Shown piece after piece: positions 34,001 through 42,606 of a stretch of 42,690 bases of DNA. The notes beneath the pieces are model-generated. The model saw only the letters and a program-made list of their open reading frames with translations. It had not been told where the DNA came from and did no database searches. The translations under genes and the position numbers were made by a program. This DNA comes from Bacteroidales bacterium (GTDB taxonomy: Bacteria > Bacteroidota > Bacteroidia > Bacteroidales > UBA932), in the NCBI GenBank assembly GCA_020026355.1, contig JAHHQP010000016.1, positions 1 through 42,690 of the forward strand, given 5' to 3'. Every line of letters begins with the position of its first letter. The first letter of the stretch is position 1.

Positions 34001-35681
34001 GAGTGAAGGAACCCGACTGGACAACGGTCATCTGAAAATCAGCTTCACTAATGTCGGCTATGACCTGGCCGGCCGCTTCGACATGGATGAGTACGGAGTC
34101 TATTTCCGGGACATGAAACTCCGTGACCGCTTCGGCGCGACCGGTTCTCTGGGCGGAAAGATCTGGTACGACCATTTCTGGAACATGGGCTTCGACCTCC
34201 AGCTGAAAGCACATCAGCTGGAATCCGTCAATCTGACTGAGAAGCAGAACGAGCATTTCTACGGCAACGTCTTCGCCTCCGGCAACATCAACTTCACGGG
34301 GCCATTGACAGACATGCTGCTGGAAGTGGATGCCGTCACCTCGAAAGCCGGCAATCTCCACATTCCGCTGAACTCCAGCTCAACGGCGGTCGGCACGAAC
34401 CTGCTGACCTTCCGACAGCCGGAAAGGATCATCTACATTGACCCTTATGAAGCCATGATGGAGAAAGCTAAACATCAGCAGAAAAGAGAGACGAACTTCA
34501 ACGTGAAGATCCGCGCGACGGCCACTCCGGACCTGAATGCCATCATCGAGATCGACAAAGAGACCGGAAACGTGCTCTCCGGTCGTGGAAACGGAATGAT
34601 CACCCTGGACATCCGGCCGAACAACGATATCTTCGACATCAACGGCGACTACACGATCGTCAACGGAAAGTATCATTTCGTAGCGATGGGACTAGCCAGC
34701 CGTGATTTCCGGATCAAGCAAGGAAGTACGGTCCACTTCAACGGCGACATCATGAACACGACCTTGGATATCGATGCCGTCTACCGGACAAAAGCCTCGC
34801 TGACGACACTGATCGATGATCAGAATTCTGTCGGCAGCAGAAGGAACATCGACTGCGGCATCAAGATCACCGACAAGATGCTGAGCCCGAGACTCAGTTT
34901 CTCCATCGACGTTCCGGACCTCGATCCGATGATCAAGTCCAAGGTCGACAACGCCCTGAGCACGGAAGACAAGGTTCAGAAGCAGTTCCTCTCCCTGATC
35001 ATCTCGAACAACTTCCTGCCGGACGAGCAATCCGGTATCGTGAACAACTCGTCCATCATCTACTCGAACGTATCGGAGATCATGTCGAACCAGCTCAACA
35101 ACATCTTCGAGAAGCTTAACATTCCGCTGGACCTTGGCCTGAACTACCAGCCGAACGACAAGGGTACGGATATCTTCGACGTCGCCCTGTCTACTCAGCT
35201 GTTCAACAACAGGGTCATCGTGAACGGTTCTGTCGGCAACAAGCAGAACAAGCTGGGAAGCACTTCGAACGATGTGGTGGGTGACCTGGATATCGAGATC
35301 AAACTGGACAAATCCGGCGGCTGGAGAGCCAACCTGTTCTCCCATTCCGCAGATGCGTACACGAACTTCCTGGACAACTCTCAAAGGAACGGTATCGGTC
35401 TGACCTGGCAGCAGGAATTCAACAGCTTCGGCAACTACCTCAAGACCCTGTTCATGAACAAGGAGAACCGGAGAAAGGCACAGCTGGAGGAAGAGAACCT
35501 GATGATCGACGGCAGTCGCATGAACGTCAAGATCACGAAAGACAATTACAGACAAGACAAGAAAGACAAGCTGGCCCGCAGAAAAGAGCGCAAGGCAAGG
35601 CGGGAAGCGAAAAAGAAAGAAAGAAATGACAGGAAACAAAGGAAAACTATATCTGATTCCCTCCCCGCTGGGAGAGAATGA
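31002..35681 (+). CDS. tamB: Translocation and assembly module protein TamB (DUF490), TTG start
   Basis: A 1559-residue TamB-like protein. One N-terminal hydrophobic segment (residues 5-31) is followed by a long repetitive beta-strand-rich region and the C-terminal DUF490/TamB domain (about 1180-1510). TamB spans the periplasm and helps move lipids or fold outer-membrane proteins. The TTG at 31002 (KNHIIKILKIL) is chosen because no ATG lies between the promoter and the hydrophobic segment. That segment contains LAGC (24-27), a perfect lipobox, although hydrophobic residues continue after it. The C-terminus is very basic (KARREAKKKERNDRK). The last 56 bases overlap the next gene in another frame. 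It is the first of five genes in a run ending at 38873. Confidence 0.9.
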   Translation: MKNHIIKILKILGIILTALLMVFLAGCLLIQLPSFQTKITGYALERLSMHIDGDLQLSKLYLRPFNTLVIKDLTITDKAPFTNARYPEKPPIDTLASFRYVTAQFSLKGLIAQEGIEIDKVKVSDGSFNYVLENNAMNNLSRIFHLHPSDKKPAEKDLFSISDVELENVRFRMLNYKDKKTQSATGSIDWNDLDVRNIHAVARDLSFSHGIMYGTMDRLSAQEKSGFEILNLSAGVKIGKGKAIISDIDFQDGQSDLQLKEYRMEYENGHAFKNYIQDVTMFIDIRDGILDFKTLRAFAPGFKTCTNRWKVKGRAHGTVDSLRIDGIDIDTEGGLFRGHVKGSMTGLPDISKTRLDARISNMTLNTAGLANFINGWSADSDLQLATYAPGVNWRAYGSARGMLNDFKAQLQLGSRIGNATADIRIRDLVSSHRGISLDGLLNTYDLDLGKIIGNNLLGHCTVAADLSTRFGKGQEGLSVQMNSVKVDRLHVNGYDYSDLVALGTLNKQSFNGKIICHDPALNFLFQGTFAFSPKTQNALYSFYLNAGMVDLQKMNIDTRGKSKLQFQTLANFKKTNEGNLTGNIKLSNLVVENKSGKHDIGNIELNSEKKGQGYRIDLNSPFADAEYSGNAPIFHFVNDLLAATLGEELPSLFSAEKQYRDGNRYRLSVNFNDSMDLLSYVMPGLYIADSTRMTASIDPEGIFQMRLTSPRLAWKGNYLRNTELNIGNASGNLSGILTSTEVKAASFLLKENRLNFKAGEDHIGIGYTYNNEGSLTNRGELYALGNLSRTALGNLSIDLDIIPSKIYLNSREWSILPAKVHYADHILKAYDVEFESGEQRIRIDGGLSKEATDTLGVYLERMDISIINPLSGMDLGISGNATGSARLISPMNHPSVLADLICDKTTMSGQPLGTLKAQCKWNDQFKRFDFLCNNLLSGKKNLDISGSYTPSADYLSAKLGLDGLQIAYASTFLKGIFSELGGSISGNLTAEGVPSRLNIKSEGTRLDNGHLKISFTNVGYDLAGRFDMDEYGVYFRDMKLRDRFGATGSLGGKIWYDHFWNMGFDLQLKAHQLESVNLTEKQNEHFYGNVFASGNINFTGPLTDMLLEVDAVTSKAGNLHIPLNSSSTAVGTNLLTFRQPERIIYIDPYEAMMEKAKHQQKRETNFNVKIRATATPDLNAIIEIDKETGNVLSGRGNGMITLDIRPNNDIFDINGDYTIVNGKYHFVAMGLASRDFRIKQGSTVHFNGDIMNTTLDIDAVYRTKASLTTLIDDQNSVGSRRNIDCGIKITDKMLSPRLSFSIDVPDLDPMIKSKVDNALSTEDKVQKQFLSLIISNNFLPDEQSGIVNNSSIIYSNVSEIMSNQLNNIFEKLNIPLDLGLNYQPNDKGTDIFDVALSTQLFNNRVIVNGSVGNKQNKLGSTSNDVVGDLDIEIKLDKSGGWRANLFSHSADAYTNFLDNSQRNGIGLTWQQEFNSFGNYLKTLFMNKENRRKAQLEEENLMIDGSRMNVKITKDNYRQDKKDKLARRKERKARREAKKKERNDRKQRKTISDSLPAGRE

Positions 35682-36339
35682 CCCGGCTGAGGTTATTCCG
35701 ACTCCCGTACTGGAGTCGCTCCACCACTTCAAGACCTATGTCGTGGAAGAGCTCCGGACTATCCGGCGCTATCTGTCCAAGGCAGGACTGAAAGGCCATA
35801 TCGGTGAACTGGAAATGTACGAGCTCAATGAGCACACGGACCAGGCGACCATCGAAAGCTATCTCCGCCTCTTCGAAGACGGAAACGATGTCGCGCTGAT
35901 ATCAGAAGCCGGCCTGCCTGCCGTAGCGGATCCGGGTGCCCAGCTGGTCGCTCTCTGTCACAAGCATGACATCGAGGTCATTCCTTATGTCGGACCGTCC
36001 TCACTGATGCTCTCGCTCATGGCTTCCGGCCTGAACGGGCAATCCTTCGCTTTCTGCGGCTATCTTCCAGCAAAGACGGATGAACGCCGCAGCCGCCTGA
36101 AAAGCATCGAGAAGCACTCGGCAGCCAGCCGGCAGACTCAACTCTTCATCGAAACTCCATATCGCAACGATTCGCTCTTCAAGGACATGCTGGAGATCCT
36201 GCTGCCAGGCACCCGACTCTGCGTAGCCTGCAACATCACCATGCCTGACGCCTACATCAAGACGAAGACTGTCGCGGAATGGAAGAAAGAAAACCTGATG
36301 ATCGGTAAACGCCCCTGCGTCTTCCTGATCCTCGCATAA
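35626..36339 (+). CDS. Tetrapyrrole-methylase-family SAM methyltransferase (RsmI-like, short)
   Basis: A 237-residue tetrapyrrole-methylase-fold protein. GKLYLIPSPLG near the start and SEAGLPAVADPGAQLV followed by YVGPSSLMLSLMASGL are the RsmI-type motifs, with Glu in place of the usual Asp in SDAG. RsmI O-methylates cytidine 1402 of 16S rRNA and is about 280 residues; this protein is shorter. Bacteroidetes often carry a second, shorter relative, so the target RNA is uncertain. The start lies 56 bases inside tamB, and folB starts 10 bases after the stop. Confidence 0.88.
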   Translation: MTGNKGKLYLIPSPLGENDPAEVIPTPVLESLHHFKTYVVEELRTIRRYLSKAGLKGHIGELEMYELNEHTDQATIESYLRLFEDGNDVALISEAGLPAVADPGAQLVALCHKHDIEVIPYVGPSSLMLSLMASGLNGQSFAFCGYLPAKTDERRSRLKSIEKHSAASRQTQLFIETPYRNDSLFKDMLEILLPGTRLCVACNITMPDAYIKTKTVAEWKKENLMIGKRPCVFLILA

Positions 36340-36349
36340 TGCAGGAAAC

Positions 36350-36718
36350 ATGAGAACGAAGACAGGAATCCTGGAACTGGAAGGAATGGAATTCAGAGCC
36401 TTCCACGGTTGTCTGGAACACGAGAAACTCGCCGGCAACCTCTTCATCGTAGATTTCAAAGGTCGGTTGCCCATGGATAAGGCCTGCGAAAGCGATGCCC
36501 TGGAAGACGCCCTGGACTACGGACGCATCTACGACTGCATCGCCGCGCAGATGAAGATCCATTCGGACCTGCTGGAGCATCTGACCGCCAAAATCATCGA
36601 TGCCCTGGCTGCCTCTTTTCCGGAATTCGAGGAATTTGAAGTAAGGGTATCCAAACAACGACCGCCGGTTGACGGCATCTGCCGTTGGTCACGCATCACG
36701 CTGAACTGGCACGCATAA
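36350..36718 (+). CDS. folB: Dihydroneopterin aldolase
   Basis: A 122-residue protein of normal length that cleaves dihydroneopterin in folate synthesis. Signature segments: LEGMEFRAFHGCLEHEK at the start, DALDYGRIYD in the middle and VRVSKQRPPVDG near the end, which supplies the catalytic Lys. It probably forms the usual octamer in the cytosol. No other folate gene is near; it lies between the RsmI-like gene and mtaB with 10- and 11-base gaps. Confidence 0.92.
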   Translation: MRTKTGILELEGMEFRAFHGCLEHEKLAGNLFIVDFKGRLPMDKACESDALEDALDYGRIYDCIAAQMKIHSDLLEHLTAKIIDALAASFPEFEEFEVRVSKQRPPVDGICRWSRITLNWHA

Positions 36719-36729
36719 GACAACAGAAC

Positions 36730-37989
36730 ATGATCATGAAGAAAAAGATAGCATTCATTACCTTGGGCTGCAAGCTCAACTATGCTGAAACCTCCACCTA
36801 CGAACGCAAGCTCGCAGAAGAAGGCTTCGAAGCGGTGCCATGGAACAAAGGCGCTGATATCTACCTTGTAAACACCTGTACGGTCACCGAGCATTCCGAC
36901 AAGAAAAGCCGGAACATCATCCGGAAACTCCACCGGATGACCCCGGATGCACCGATCATCGTGACCGGCTGCTATGCCCAGCTGAAGAAAGAAGAGATCG
37001 GACAGATCGAGGGCGTGAGCAGAGTTTTCGGAGCGACGGAGAAAGGGCAGATCGTCCCGGCCATCGTCGCCGCAGTGAACGGAGAAAAGGATTACAGCCA
37101 TGATGCCCAGACCTTCTTCCCGGCCTGGTCTACCGGAGAAAGGACCCGTTCCTTCCTTAAGGTCCAGGACGGCTGCGACTTCAAATGCGCCTACTGCACC
37201 GTCCCTTATGCTCGCGGCGAAAGTCGTAATCCGGCAATCTCGACGATCATCCCGGAAGCGGAAGCCATCGCAGCGGAAGGCATCAAGGAAATCGTGATCA
37301 CCGGCGTGAATACCGGAGATTTCGGAAAGACCACCGGAGAAACCTTCTTCGAACTGATCCGCCAGCTCAATGAGGTCAATGGAATCGAACGCTACCGCAT
37401 CTCCTCGATCGAGCCGAACCTGCTGACCGAAGAAATCGTGGACTGGATTGCCTCAGGAACGAAATTCCTGCCGCACTTCCACATTCCGCTCCAGAGCGGT
37501 TCGGATACCATCCTCAAAGCCATGGGGCGCCGCTATGACACCGCAGCCTTCGCCCGCAAGATTGCCTATATCCGGGAAAAGATGGAACATCCCGGCTGTC
37601 CGAAAGTCTTCTTCGGAATCGACGTCATCGTCGGCTTCCCTGGAGAGACCGACGAACTGTTCATGGAAACTTACAATTTCCTGAAAGACGTGGTCAGACC
37701 TGCCTTCATCCACATTTTCCCGTATTCCAGAAGAGCCGGCACTCCTGCGGCCGCCCGCAAGGACCAGGTGCAGGACTCCAAGAAGACGGAAAGGGTGAAG
37801 ATTCTGGAAGAGCTCTGTGCCCAGCTGCATGAGGAATTCATCGCCGGCAACAGAGGCATTCCAGAGAAAGTACTGTACGAAAGCACGGACAAGCACGGAA
37901 AGATGTCGGGCTATACCGGCAACTACATCCGCATCGAGCATGATTTTGATGAAAAGCTCATCGGCAAGATCGTCGATGTGATCATATAA
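36730..37989 (+). CDS. mtaB: tRNA t6A37 methylthiotransferase MtaB
   Basis: A 419-residue radical SAM enzyme that turns t6A37 into ms2t6A37. The N-terminal methylthiotransferase cluster is Cys14, Cys50 and Cys81. The radical SAM cluster is Cys149, Cys153 and Cys156 (DGCDFKCAYC). The C-terminal TRAM domain is present (GKMSGYTGNYIRIE). The first motif GCKLN is the MtaB form, as opposed to the GCQMN form of MiaB. The ATG at 36730 (MIMKKKI) is chosen; a second ATG lies at 36736. It depends on the t6A made by TsaD, encoded divergently at the start of the same cluster. Confidence 0.94.
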   Translation: MIMKKKIAFITLGCKLNYAETSTYERKLAEEGFEAVPWNKGADIYLVNTCTVTEHSDKKSRNIIRKLHRMTPDAPIIVTGCYAQLKKEEIGQIEGVSRVFGATEKGQIVPAIVAAVNGEKDYSHDAQTFFPAWSTGERTRSFLKVQDGCDFKCAYCTVPYARGESRNPAISTIIPEAEAIAAEGIKEIVITGVNTGDFGKTTGETFFELIRQLNEVNGIERYRISSIEPNLLTEEIVDWIASGTKFLPHFHIPLQSGSDTILKAMGRRYDTAAFARKIAYIREKMEHPGCPKVFFGIDVIVGFPGETDELFMETYNFLKDVVRPAFIHIFPYSRRAGTPAAARKDQVQDSKKTERVKILEELCAQLHEEFIAGNRGIPEKVLYESTDKHGKMSGYTGNYIRIEHDFDEKLIGKIVDVII

Positions 37990-38003
37990 AGGAGAAAGAA
38001 GAA

Positions 38004-38873
38004 ATGGAAGAATTGGAACCAGGCAAGGCAAGATTGCAGTTTCTGGGCACCGGTACCTCACAAGGCGTCCCGATCATCGCATGTGACTGTGAGGTCTGCA
38101 GATCGCAGGATCCGCGCGACAAAAGGCTCCGTGCCTCCGTGCTGGTCGACTGGTGCGGCATGAAGATTCTGGTCGATGCCGGTCCGGACTTCCGTTACCA
38201 GATGCTTCGGGCAGAAGTCAAGCACCTCGATGCCATCCTGCTGACCCACAACCATAAGGACCACACAGGAGGACTGGACGATGTCCGGGCTTTCAACTAC
38301 CTGGAGAAGCAGGCCACGGAAATCTACTGTGAAGAATATGTAGAGGAATCCCTCAAGAAAGAATATTCCTATGCCTTCGCCGAAAAGAAATATCCGGGGG
38401 CACCGGAATGGCACATCCACCATATCGACGAACATCCGTTCAAAGTCCAGACCTTCAGCAAGACCGAGAAACTGGTCTGGGTGAACAACAAAGGCTACGA
38501 GCATAAATCGACCGGAGAAGAAGCCCATCCGCTGAAAGAAGCGGAGATCATCCCGATCCGCGGCAAACATTTCACGCTGCCGGTCCTGGGTTACCGTTTC
38601 GGCAACATCGCCTACTGCACTGACATGAACCACATCGCCGATGAAGAATTCAAGAAGCTCCACGATCTGGACCATTTCATCATCAACTGTGTGCGCATGG
38701 GAAGACACATTTCTCATTTTTCTCTGGAAGAAGCGGTACAGGTGGCACAGCGAGTCGGCGCCAAGCACAGCTGGCTCACCCATCTTTCCCATCAGCTGCC
38801 TTGCCATGCTGAACTTTCAGCCATGCTTCCTGAAGGAATACTTCCCGCCTACGACGGACTCATCATCGAATAG
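38004..38873 (+). CDS. Metallo-beta-lactamase-fold hydrolase (PhnP-like)
   Basis: A 289-residue MBL-fold protein. The metal motif THNHKDH (HxHxDH) is present, as are the N-terminal GTGTSQGVPIIAC and the CDCEVCRS cysteines of the PhnP/cyclic phosphodiesterase group. Later His and Asp ligands lie in GNIAYCTDMNHI and HLSHQLPCH. It probably hydrolyses a phosphodiester, and the substrate is unknown. An AAGGAG sequence (37989-37994) lies 9 bases before the ATG. Its stop lies 3 bases from the recQ stop on the other strand, so there is no room for a terminator between them. Confidence 0.9.
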   Translation: MEELEPGKARLQFLGTGTSQGVPIIACDCEVCRSQDPRDKRLRASVLVDWCGMKILVDAGPDFRYQMLRAEVKHLDAILLTHNHKDHTGGLDDVRAFNYLEKQATEIYCEEYVEESLKKEYSYAFAEKKYPGAPEWHIHHIDEHPFKVQTFSKTEKLVWVNNKGYEHKSTGEEAHPLKEAEIIPIRGKHFTLPVLGYRFGNIAYCTDMNHIADEEFKKLHDLDHFIINCVRMGRHISHFSLEEAVQVAQRVGAKHSWLTHLSHQLPCHAELSAMLPEGILPAYDGLIIE

Positions 38874-38876
38874 CCC

Positions 38877-40823
38877 TCATTCCTTGCCCGGCGGAACTTC
38901 CCGGGCATCGACCAGCTCACGGACCACCTGCAGCAGTTCTTCCGCTGAAGGACCGTTTGCCGTACCGTAACGGGACACGACATCGGAAAGGGACCACCCT
39001 TCCCCCATACCTATTATATATGACTTCACCTGAGCCGCCAGTTCCTGCTGTCCAGCCCGGTTTCTCCGTCGTGCCCTGCAGATGTCGCAGGTACCGCAAT
39101 CCGCAGCGTCCCGCTGTCCGAAATACTCGAGCAGGAAATTGCTCCGGCAGACCGTCTCTTCCTCGACATAGGCGACCATCTTCTCCATCCGATCCACATA
39201 GGACTGCTTGAGAAAACGATAGGTGTCCGGTTTCAGGTCAATGTTCTTCGGACGCAGACGATCATGATGCAGGAAGATCACCGTCGCCCTGTCGGCCGGC
39301 ACATAACGGATCACCCGGTTCAGGGATAAATGATAGAGCATCTGACGCAGGATCGGAATGCCTACCCCGATGGATTCGGCCAGCCAAGTCTCGTCGATCG
39401 GCACCGTAAAATCGAAGATACCGGTATATTTCCTCATCAGAAGATCCAGCAAAGTGATGCTTTTCTCATCATGAAAATCAATGTCATACAGATCGTCGCG
39501 GTCCACCGTGATCTTCACCCGGGTCTGGATCTCCAGGTCCTCCATGAAGCTCCAGTGACCGACGCGCTCCAGATAACGTATCGCATAATAGGTGGAAGCC
39601 CGGCTCAATGAATATTTCCGGCAGAAATCATCAAGCTGGAATTTCAGACGACTGCCCTGTCCATGATCGTAAGGAATCTCATAGAAGATGTGTACTTTAT
39701 GATAGATCTCCTCCATATAGTCCAATGGAGGGAAGGAGACGCTGGCGATCTGCCGGAGCCGCCGGACATCTCCGCTGTTCCATAAAGTCACGGCATAGGA
39801 ACGTTTCCCGTCACGGCCACCTCGACCGGCTTCCTGAAAATAAGCCTCCGGAGAATCCGGAACATCGAAATGCACCACGAAACGGACATCCGGTTTATCG
39901 ATACCCATGCCGAAAGCATTGGTACAGACCATGACACGGATCCGACCGCTCTTCCAGAGTTCCTGTCGTTCGTTCCTCGTCTCATGCCCGAGACCGGCAT
40001 GATAGAAGGAAGCCGCCACCCCTTGTTTCTTGAGAAAATCCGCCAGCTCCTCCGTCCTGCGTCGACTGCGGACATAGACTATCCCGGTACCGGGAGTCTT
40101 CAGACAGATATTGGCCAGCTGCCCGAACTTGTCCTCACACTTACGGACGATATAGGAGAGATTCGGCCGTTCAAAACCGGTCTTCAGAAGATTCTTCTGC
40201 CGGAAAGCCAGCTTGTCCATGATATCTTCGGCCACTGACGGCGTCGCCGTCGCCGTCAAGGCGACGAGCGGAGCATCACAATGTTTCCGAAGTTCGCCGA
40301 TCTGAAGATAGTCCGGACGGAAATCATAGCCCCACTGACTGATGCAATGCGCTTCATCCACCACGATGAAACTCACCTGAAGTTCACGGATGAAATTCCG
40401 GAAAGCCAGAGAAGCGATCCGCTCAGGAGAGACATAAAGAAACTTGAAGTCCCCATAGAGCGCATTGTTCAAGGCGATGTCGATTTCCCGACGATTCATG
40501 GTAGCGTTCACGCAAAGCGCCTTGATTCCCCTTTCCTGCAGATGCTGCACCTGATCCTTCATCAAGGCGATCAACGGAGTGATGACCAGTGCCGTTCCCC
40601 TACGCATAAGCGCCGGAACCTGAAAGCAGATGGATTTTCCACCTCCAGTCGGCAGGATGGCCAGCACATCTTCTCCGATCATGGCCTTCCGGATGATATC
40701 CAGCTGTCCAGGTCTGAAATCCTCATAACCCCACCACTTCCGAAGAACCTGACGAGCCCCGGAAACGATGTCCTCCGCCTGACAATCAGGCACACCTTTT
40801 GATAGAGAAAGTTCGGATTTCAT
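38877..40823 (-). CDS. recQ: ATP-dependent DNA helicase RecQ
   Basis: A 648-residue superfamily 2 helicase that unwinds DNA 3'-5' in repair and recombination. Motif I TGGGKS lies at residues 59-64. Motif II is VVDEAHCISQWG, and the motif VI segment EAGRGGRDGK is intact. A zinc-binding Cys group (CRSNFLLEYFGQRDAADCGTCDIC) lies near the C-terminus. The HRDC domain of E. coli RecQ is not evident. The ATG at 40823 is preferred because the -7 box (40865-40872) would place transcription at about 40858, downstream of the in-frame ATG at 40865. It converges on the MBL gene and diverges from pckA. Confidence 0.95.
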   Translation of the reverse strand: MKSELSLSKGVPDCQAEDIVSGARQVLRKWWGYEDFRPGQLDIIRKAMIGEDVLAILPTGGGKSICFQVPALMRRGTALVITPLIALMKDQVQHLQERGIKALCVNATMNRREIDIALNNALYGDFKFLYVSPERIASLAFRNFIRELQVSFIVVDEAHCISQWGYDFRPDYLQIGELRKHCDAPLVALTATATPSVAEDIMDKLAFRQKNLLKTGFERPNLSYIVRKCEDKFGQLANICLKTPGTGIVYVRSRRRTEELADFLKKQGVAASFYHAGLGHETRNERQELWKSGRIRVMVCTNAFGMGIDKPDVRFVVHFDVPDSPEAYFQEAGRGGRDGKRSYAVTLWNSGDVRRLRQIASVSFPPLDYMEEIYHKVHIFYEIPYDHGQGSRLKFQLDDFCRKYSLSRASTYYAIRYLERVGHWSFMEDLEIQTRVKITVDRDDLYDIDFHDEKSITLLDLLMRKYTGIFDFTVPIDETWLAESIGVGIPILRQMLYHLSLNRVIRYVPADRATVIFLHHDRLRPKNIDLKPDTYRFLKQSYVDRMEKMVAYVEEETVCRSNFLLEYFGQRDAADCGTCDICRARRRNRAGQQELAAQVKSYIIGMGEGWSLSDVVSRYGTANGPSAEELLQVVRELVDAREVPPGKE

Positions 40824-40864
40824 GACTGTATTTTTGCCCACCTGCAAATAGCTGGTATTTTTCA

Positions 40865-40872
40865 CAAAAATA
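40865..40872 (-). promoter_or_regulatory. Promoter -7 element of recQ
   Basis: The minus strand reads TATTTTTG, an exact TAnnTTTG match. The -33 box is not clear. Confidence 0.45.
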
Positions 40873-40893
40873 CGAAAAAAATGGCCGATTATA

Positions 40894-40924
40894 TTGGTGC
40901 AATCATAAAAAAGCTATATTTTTG
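40894..40924 (+). promoter_or_regulatory. Promoter of pckA
   Basis: TTGG (40894-40897), a 19-base spacer, then TATTTTTG (40917-40924), an exact -7 match. Transcription should start near 40931, giving a leader of about 68 bases that is very AT-rich. Confidence 0.6.
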
Positions 40925-40998
40925 TACGTTGATAAAGAGAAAAAAAGTATTGAAATACAGTTTGATTTTTAGTATAAACTTTAAAAATTATTATTGCT

Positions 40999-42606
40999 AT
41001 GAGTACAATTGATTTGACTAAGTATGGCATTACCGATGTGAAGGAAATTCTTCACAACCCGTCTTACGAGGTTCTCTTCGCCGAGGAGACCAAACCTGAA
41101 CTTACAGGTTTCGAGAAAGGACAGCTCACCGAGCTGGATGCCATCAATGTCATGACAGGTATCTACACCGGCCGTTCACCTAAAGACAAGTTCTTCGTAT
41201 ACAACGAGGCTTCAAAAGACACAGTATGGTGGACTTCCGATGAATACAAGAACGATAACAAACCTTGCTCAGAGGAAGCTTGGGCTGACCTCAAGGCTAA
41301 GGCTGTGAAACAGCTTTCAGGCAAGAGACTTTTCGTCATGGACTGCTTCTGCGGTGCCAACGCTGCTACTCGTCTCAAAGTACGTTTCATCTGTGAGGTC
41401 GCTTGGCAGGCTCACTTCGTGAAGAACATGTTCATCCGTCCTACAGAGGAAGAGCTGGAGAACTACGGCGAGCCGGAGTTCGTATGCTTCAACGCCGCTC
41501 TTGCAAAGGTTGACAACTATAAAGAGCTCGGCCTCAACTCCGAGACCGCAACAGTCTTCAACCTCAAGACTAAAGAGCAGGTTATCCTGAACACCTGGTA
41601 CGGTGGTGAGATGAAGAAAGGTATCTTCTCCATCATGAACTACTATAACCCGCTGAGAGGCTTCGCTTCCATGCACTGCTCTGCAAACACCAACATGGAA
41701 GGAACTGATTCAGCTATCTTCTTCGGTCTTTCAGGTACAGGTAAGACTACCCTTTCAACTGACCCTAAGAGACTCCTCATCGGTGATGACGAGCACGGTT
41801 GGGATGACAACGGTATCTTCAACTACGAAGGTGGCTGCTACGCTAAGGTCATCAACCTCGACAAAGAGAGCGAGCCGGATATCTACAACGCCATCAAGAG
41901 AAACGCTCTCCTCGAGAACGTTACCGTTGATGAGAAAGGTGTCATCGATTTCGCTGACAAGAGCGTAACTGAGAACACTCGTGTATCTTACCCTATCCAC
42001 CACATCAAGAACATCCAGAAACCTATCTCTAAAGGTCCTCACGCACACCAGGTGATCTTCCTTTCAGCAGATGCTTTCGGTGTTCTCCCTCCAGTATCTA
42101 TCCTTACCAAGGAGCAGACTCAGTACTACTTCCTTTCAGGATTTACAGCTAAGCTGGCTGGTACAGAGCGTGGTATCACCACTCCTACTCCAACCTTCTC
42201 TGCATGTTTCGGTGAGGCCTTCCTTTCACTCCACCCGACAAAATACGGTGAAGAGCTCGTCAAGAAGATGGAAATGGTAGGTGCTAAGGCATACTTGGTG
42301 AACACTGGCTGGAACGGTACAGGCAAGCGTATCTCTATCCGCGACACCCGTGGAATCATTGACGCTATCCTCGACGGTTCTATCGAGAAAGCTCCTACTA
42401 AACACATCCCATTCTTCGACTTCGAAGTACCTACAGAGCTTCCGGGCGTAGATCCTAAGATCCTCGATCCACGTGATACTTACGCTGACGCTTCTGAGTG
42501 GGAAGTCAAGGCTAAAGACCTTGCTGCACGTTTCATCAAGAACTTCAACAAGTTCACAGGAAACGATCTCGGCAAGTCTCTCGTAGCAGCTGGTCCACAG
42601 CTCTAG
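40999..42606 (+). CDS. pckA: ATP-dependent phosphoenolpyruvate carboxykinase
   Basis: A 535-residue enzyme that converts oxaloacetate and ATP to PEP and CO2; in Bacteroidetes it can run in the carboxylating direction during fermentation. The P-loop GLSGTGKTT begins at residue 243, followed by the metal/substrate motif DDEHGWDDNGIFNYEGG. The N-terminal YTGRSPKDKF and the C-terminal NTGWNGTGKRISI are present. The length is normal. Codon choice differs from the rest of the window, with many GGT, GCT, CGT, ACT and CCT codons, as in highly expressed genes. No Shine-Dalgarno sequence precedes the ATG; the leader is A/T-rich. Confidence 0.97.
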   Translation: MSTIDLTKYGITDVKEILHNPSYEVLFAEETKPELTGFEKGQLTELDAINVMTGIYTGRSPKDKFFVYNEASKDTVWWTSDEYKNDNKPCSEEAWADLKAKAVKQLSGKRLFVMDCFCGANAATRLKVRFICEVAWQAHFVKNMFIRPTEEELENYGEPEFVCFNAALAKVDNYKELGLNSETATVFNLKTKEQVILNTWYGGEMKKGIFSIMNYYNPLRGFASMHCSANTNMEGTDSAIFFGLSGTGKTTLSTDPKRLLIGDDEHGWDDNGIFNYEGGCYAKVINLDKESEPDIYNAIKRNALLENVTVDEKGVIDFADKSVTENTRVSYPIHHIKNIQKPISKGPHAHQVIFLSADAFGVLPPVSILTKEQTQYYFLSGFTAKLAGTERGITTPTPTFSACFGEAFLSLHPTKYGEELVKKMEMVGAKAYLVNTGWNGTGKRISIRDTRGIIDAILDGSIEKAPTKHIPFFDFEVPTELPGVDPKILDPRDTYADASEWEVKAKDLAARFIKNFNKFTGNDLGKSLVAAGPQL

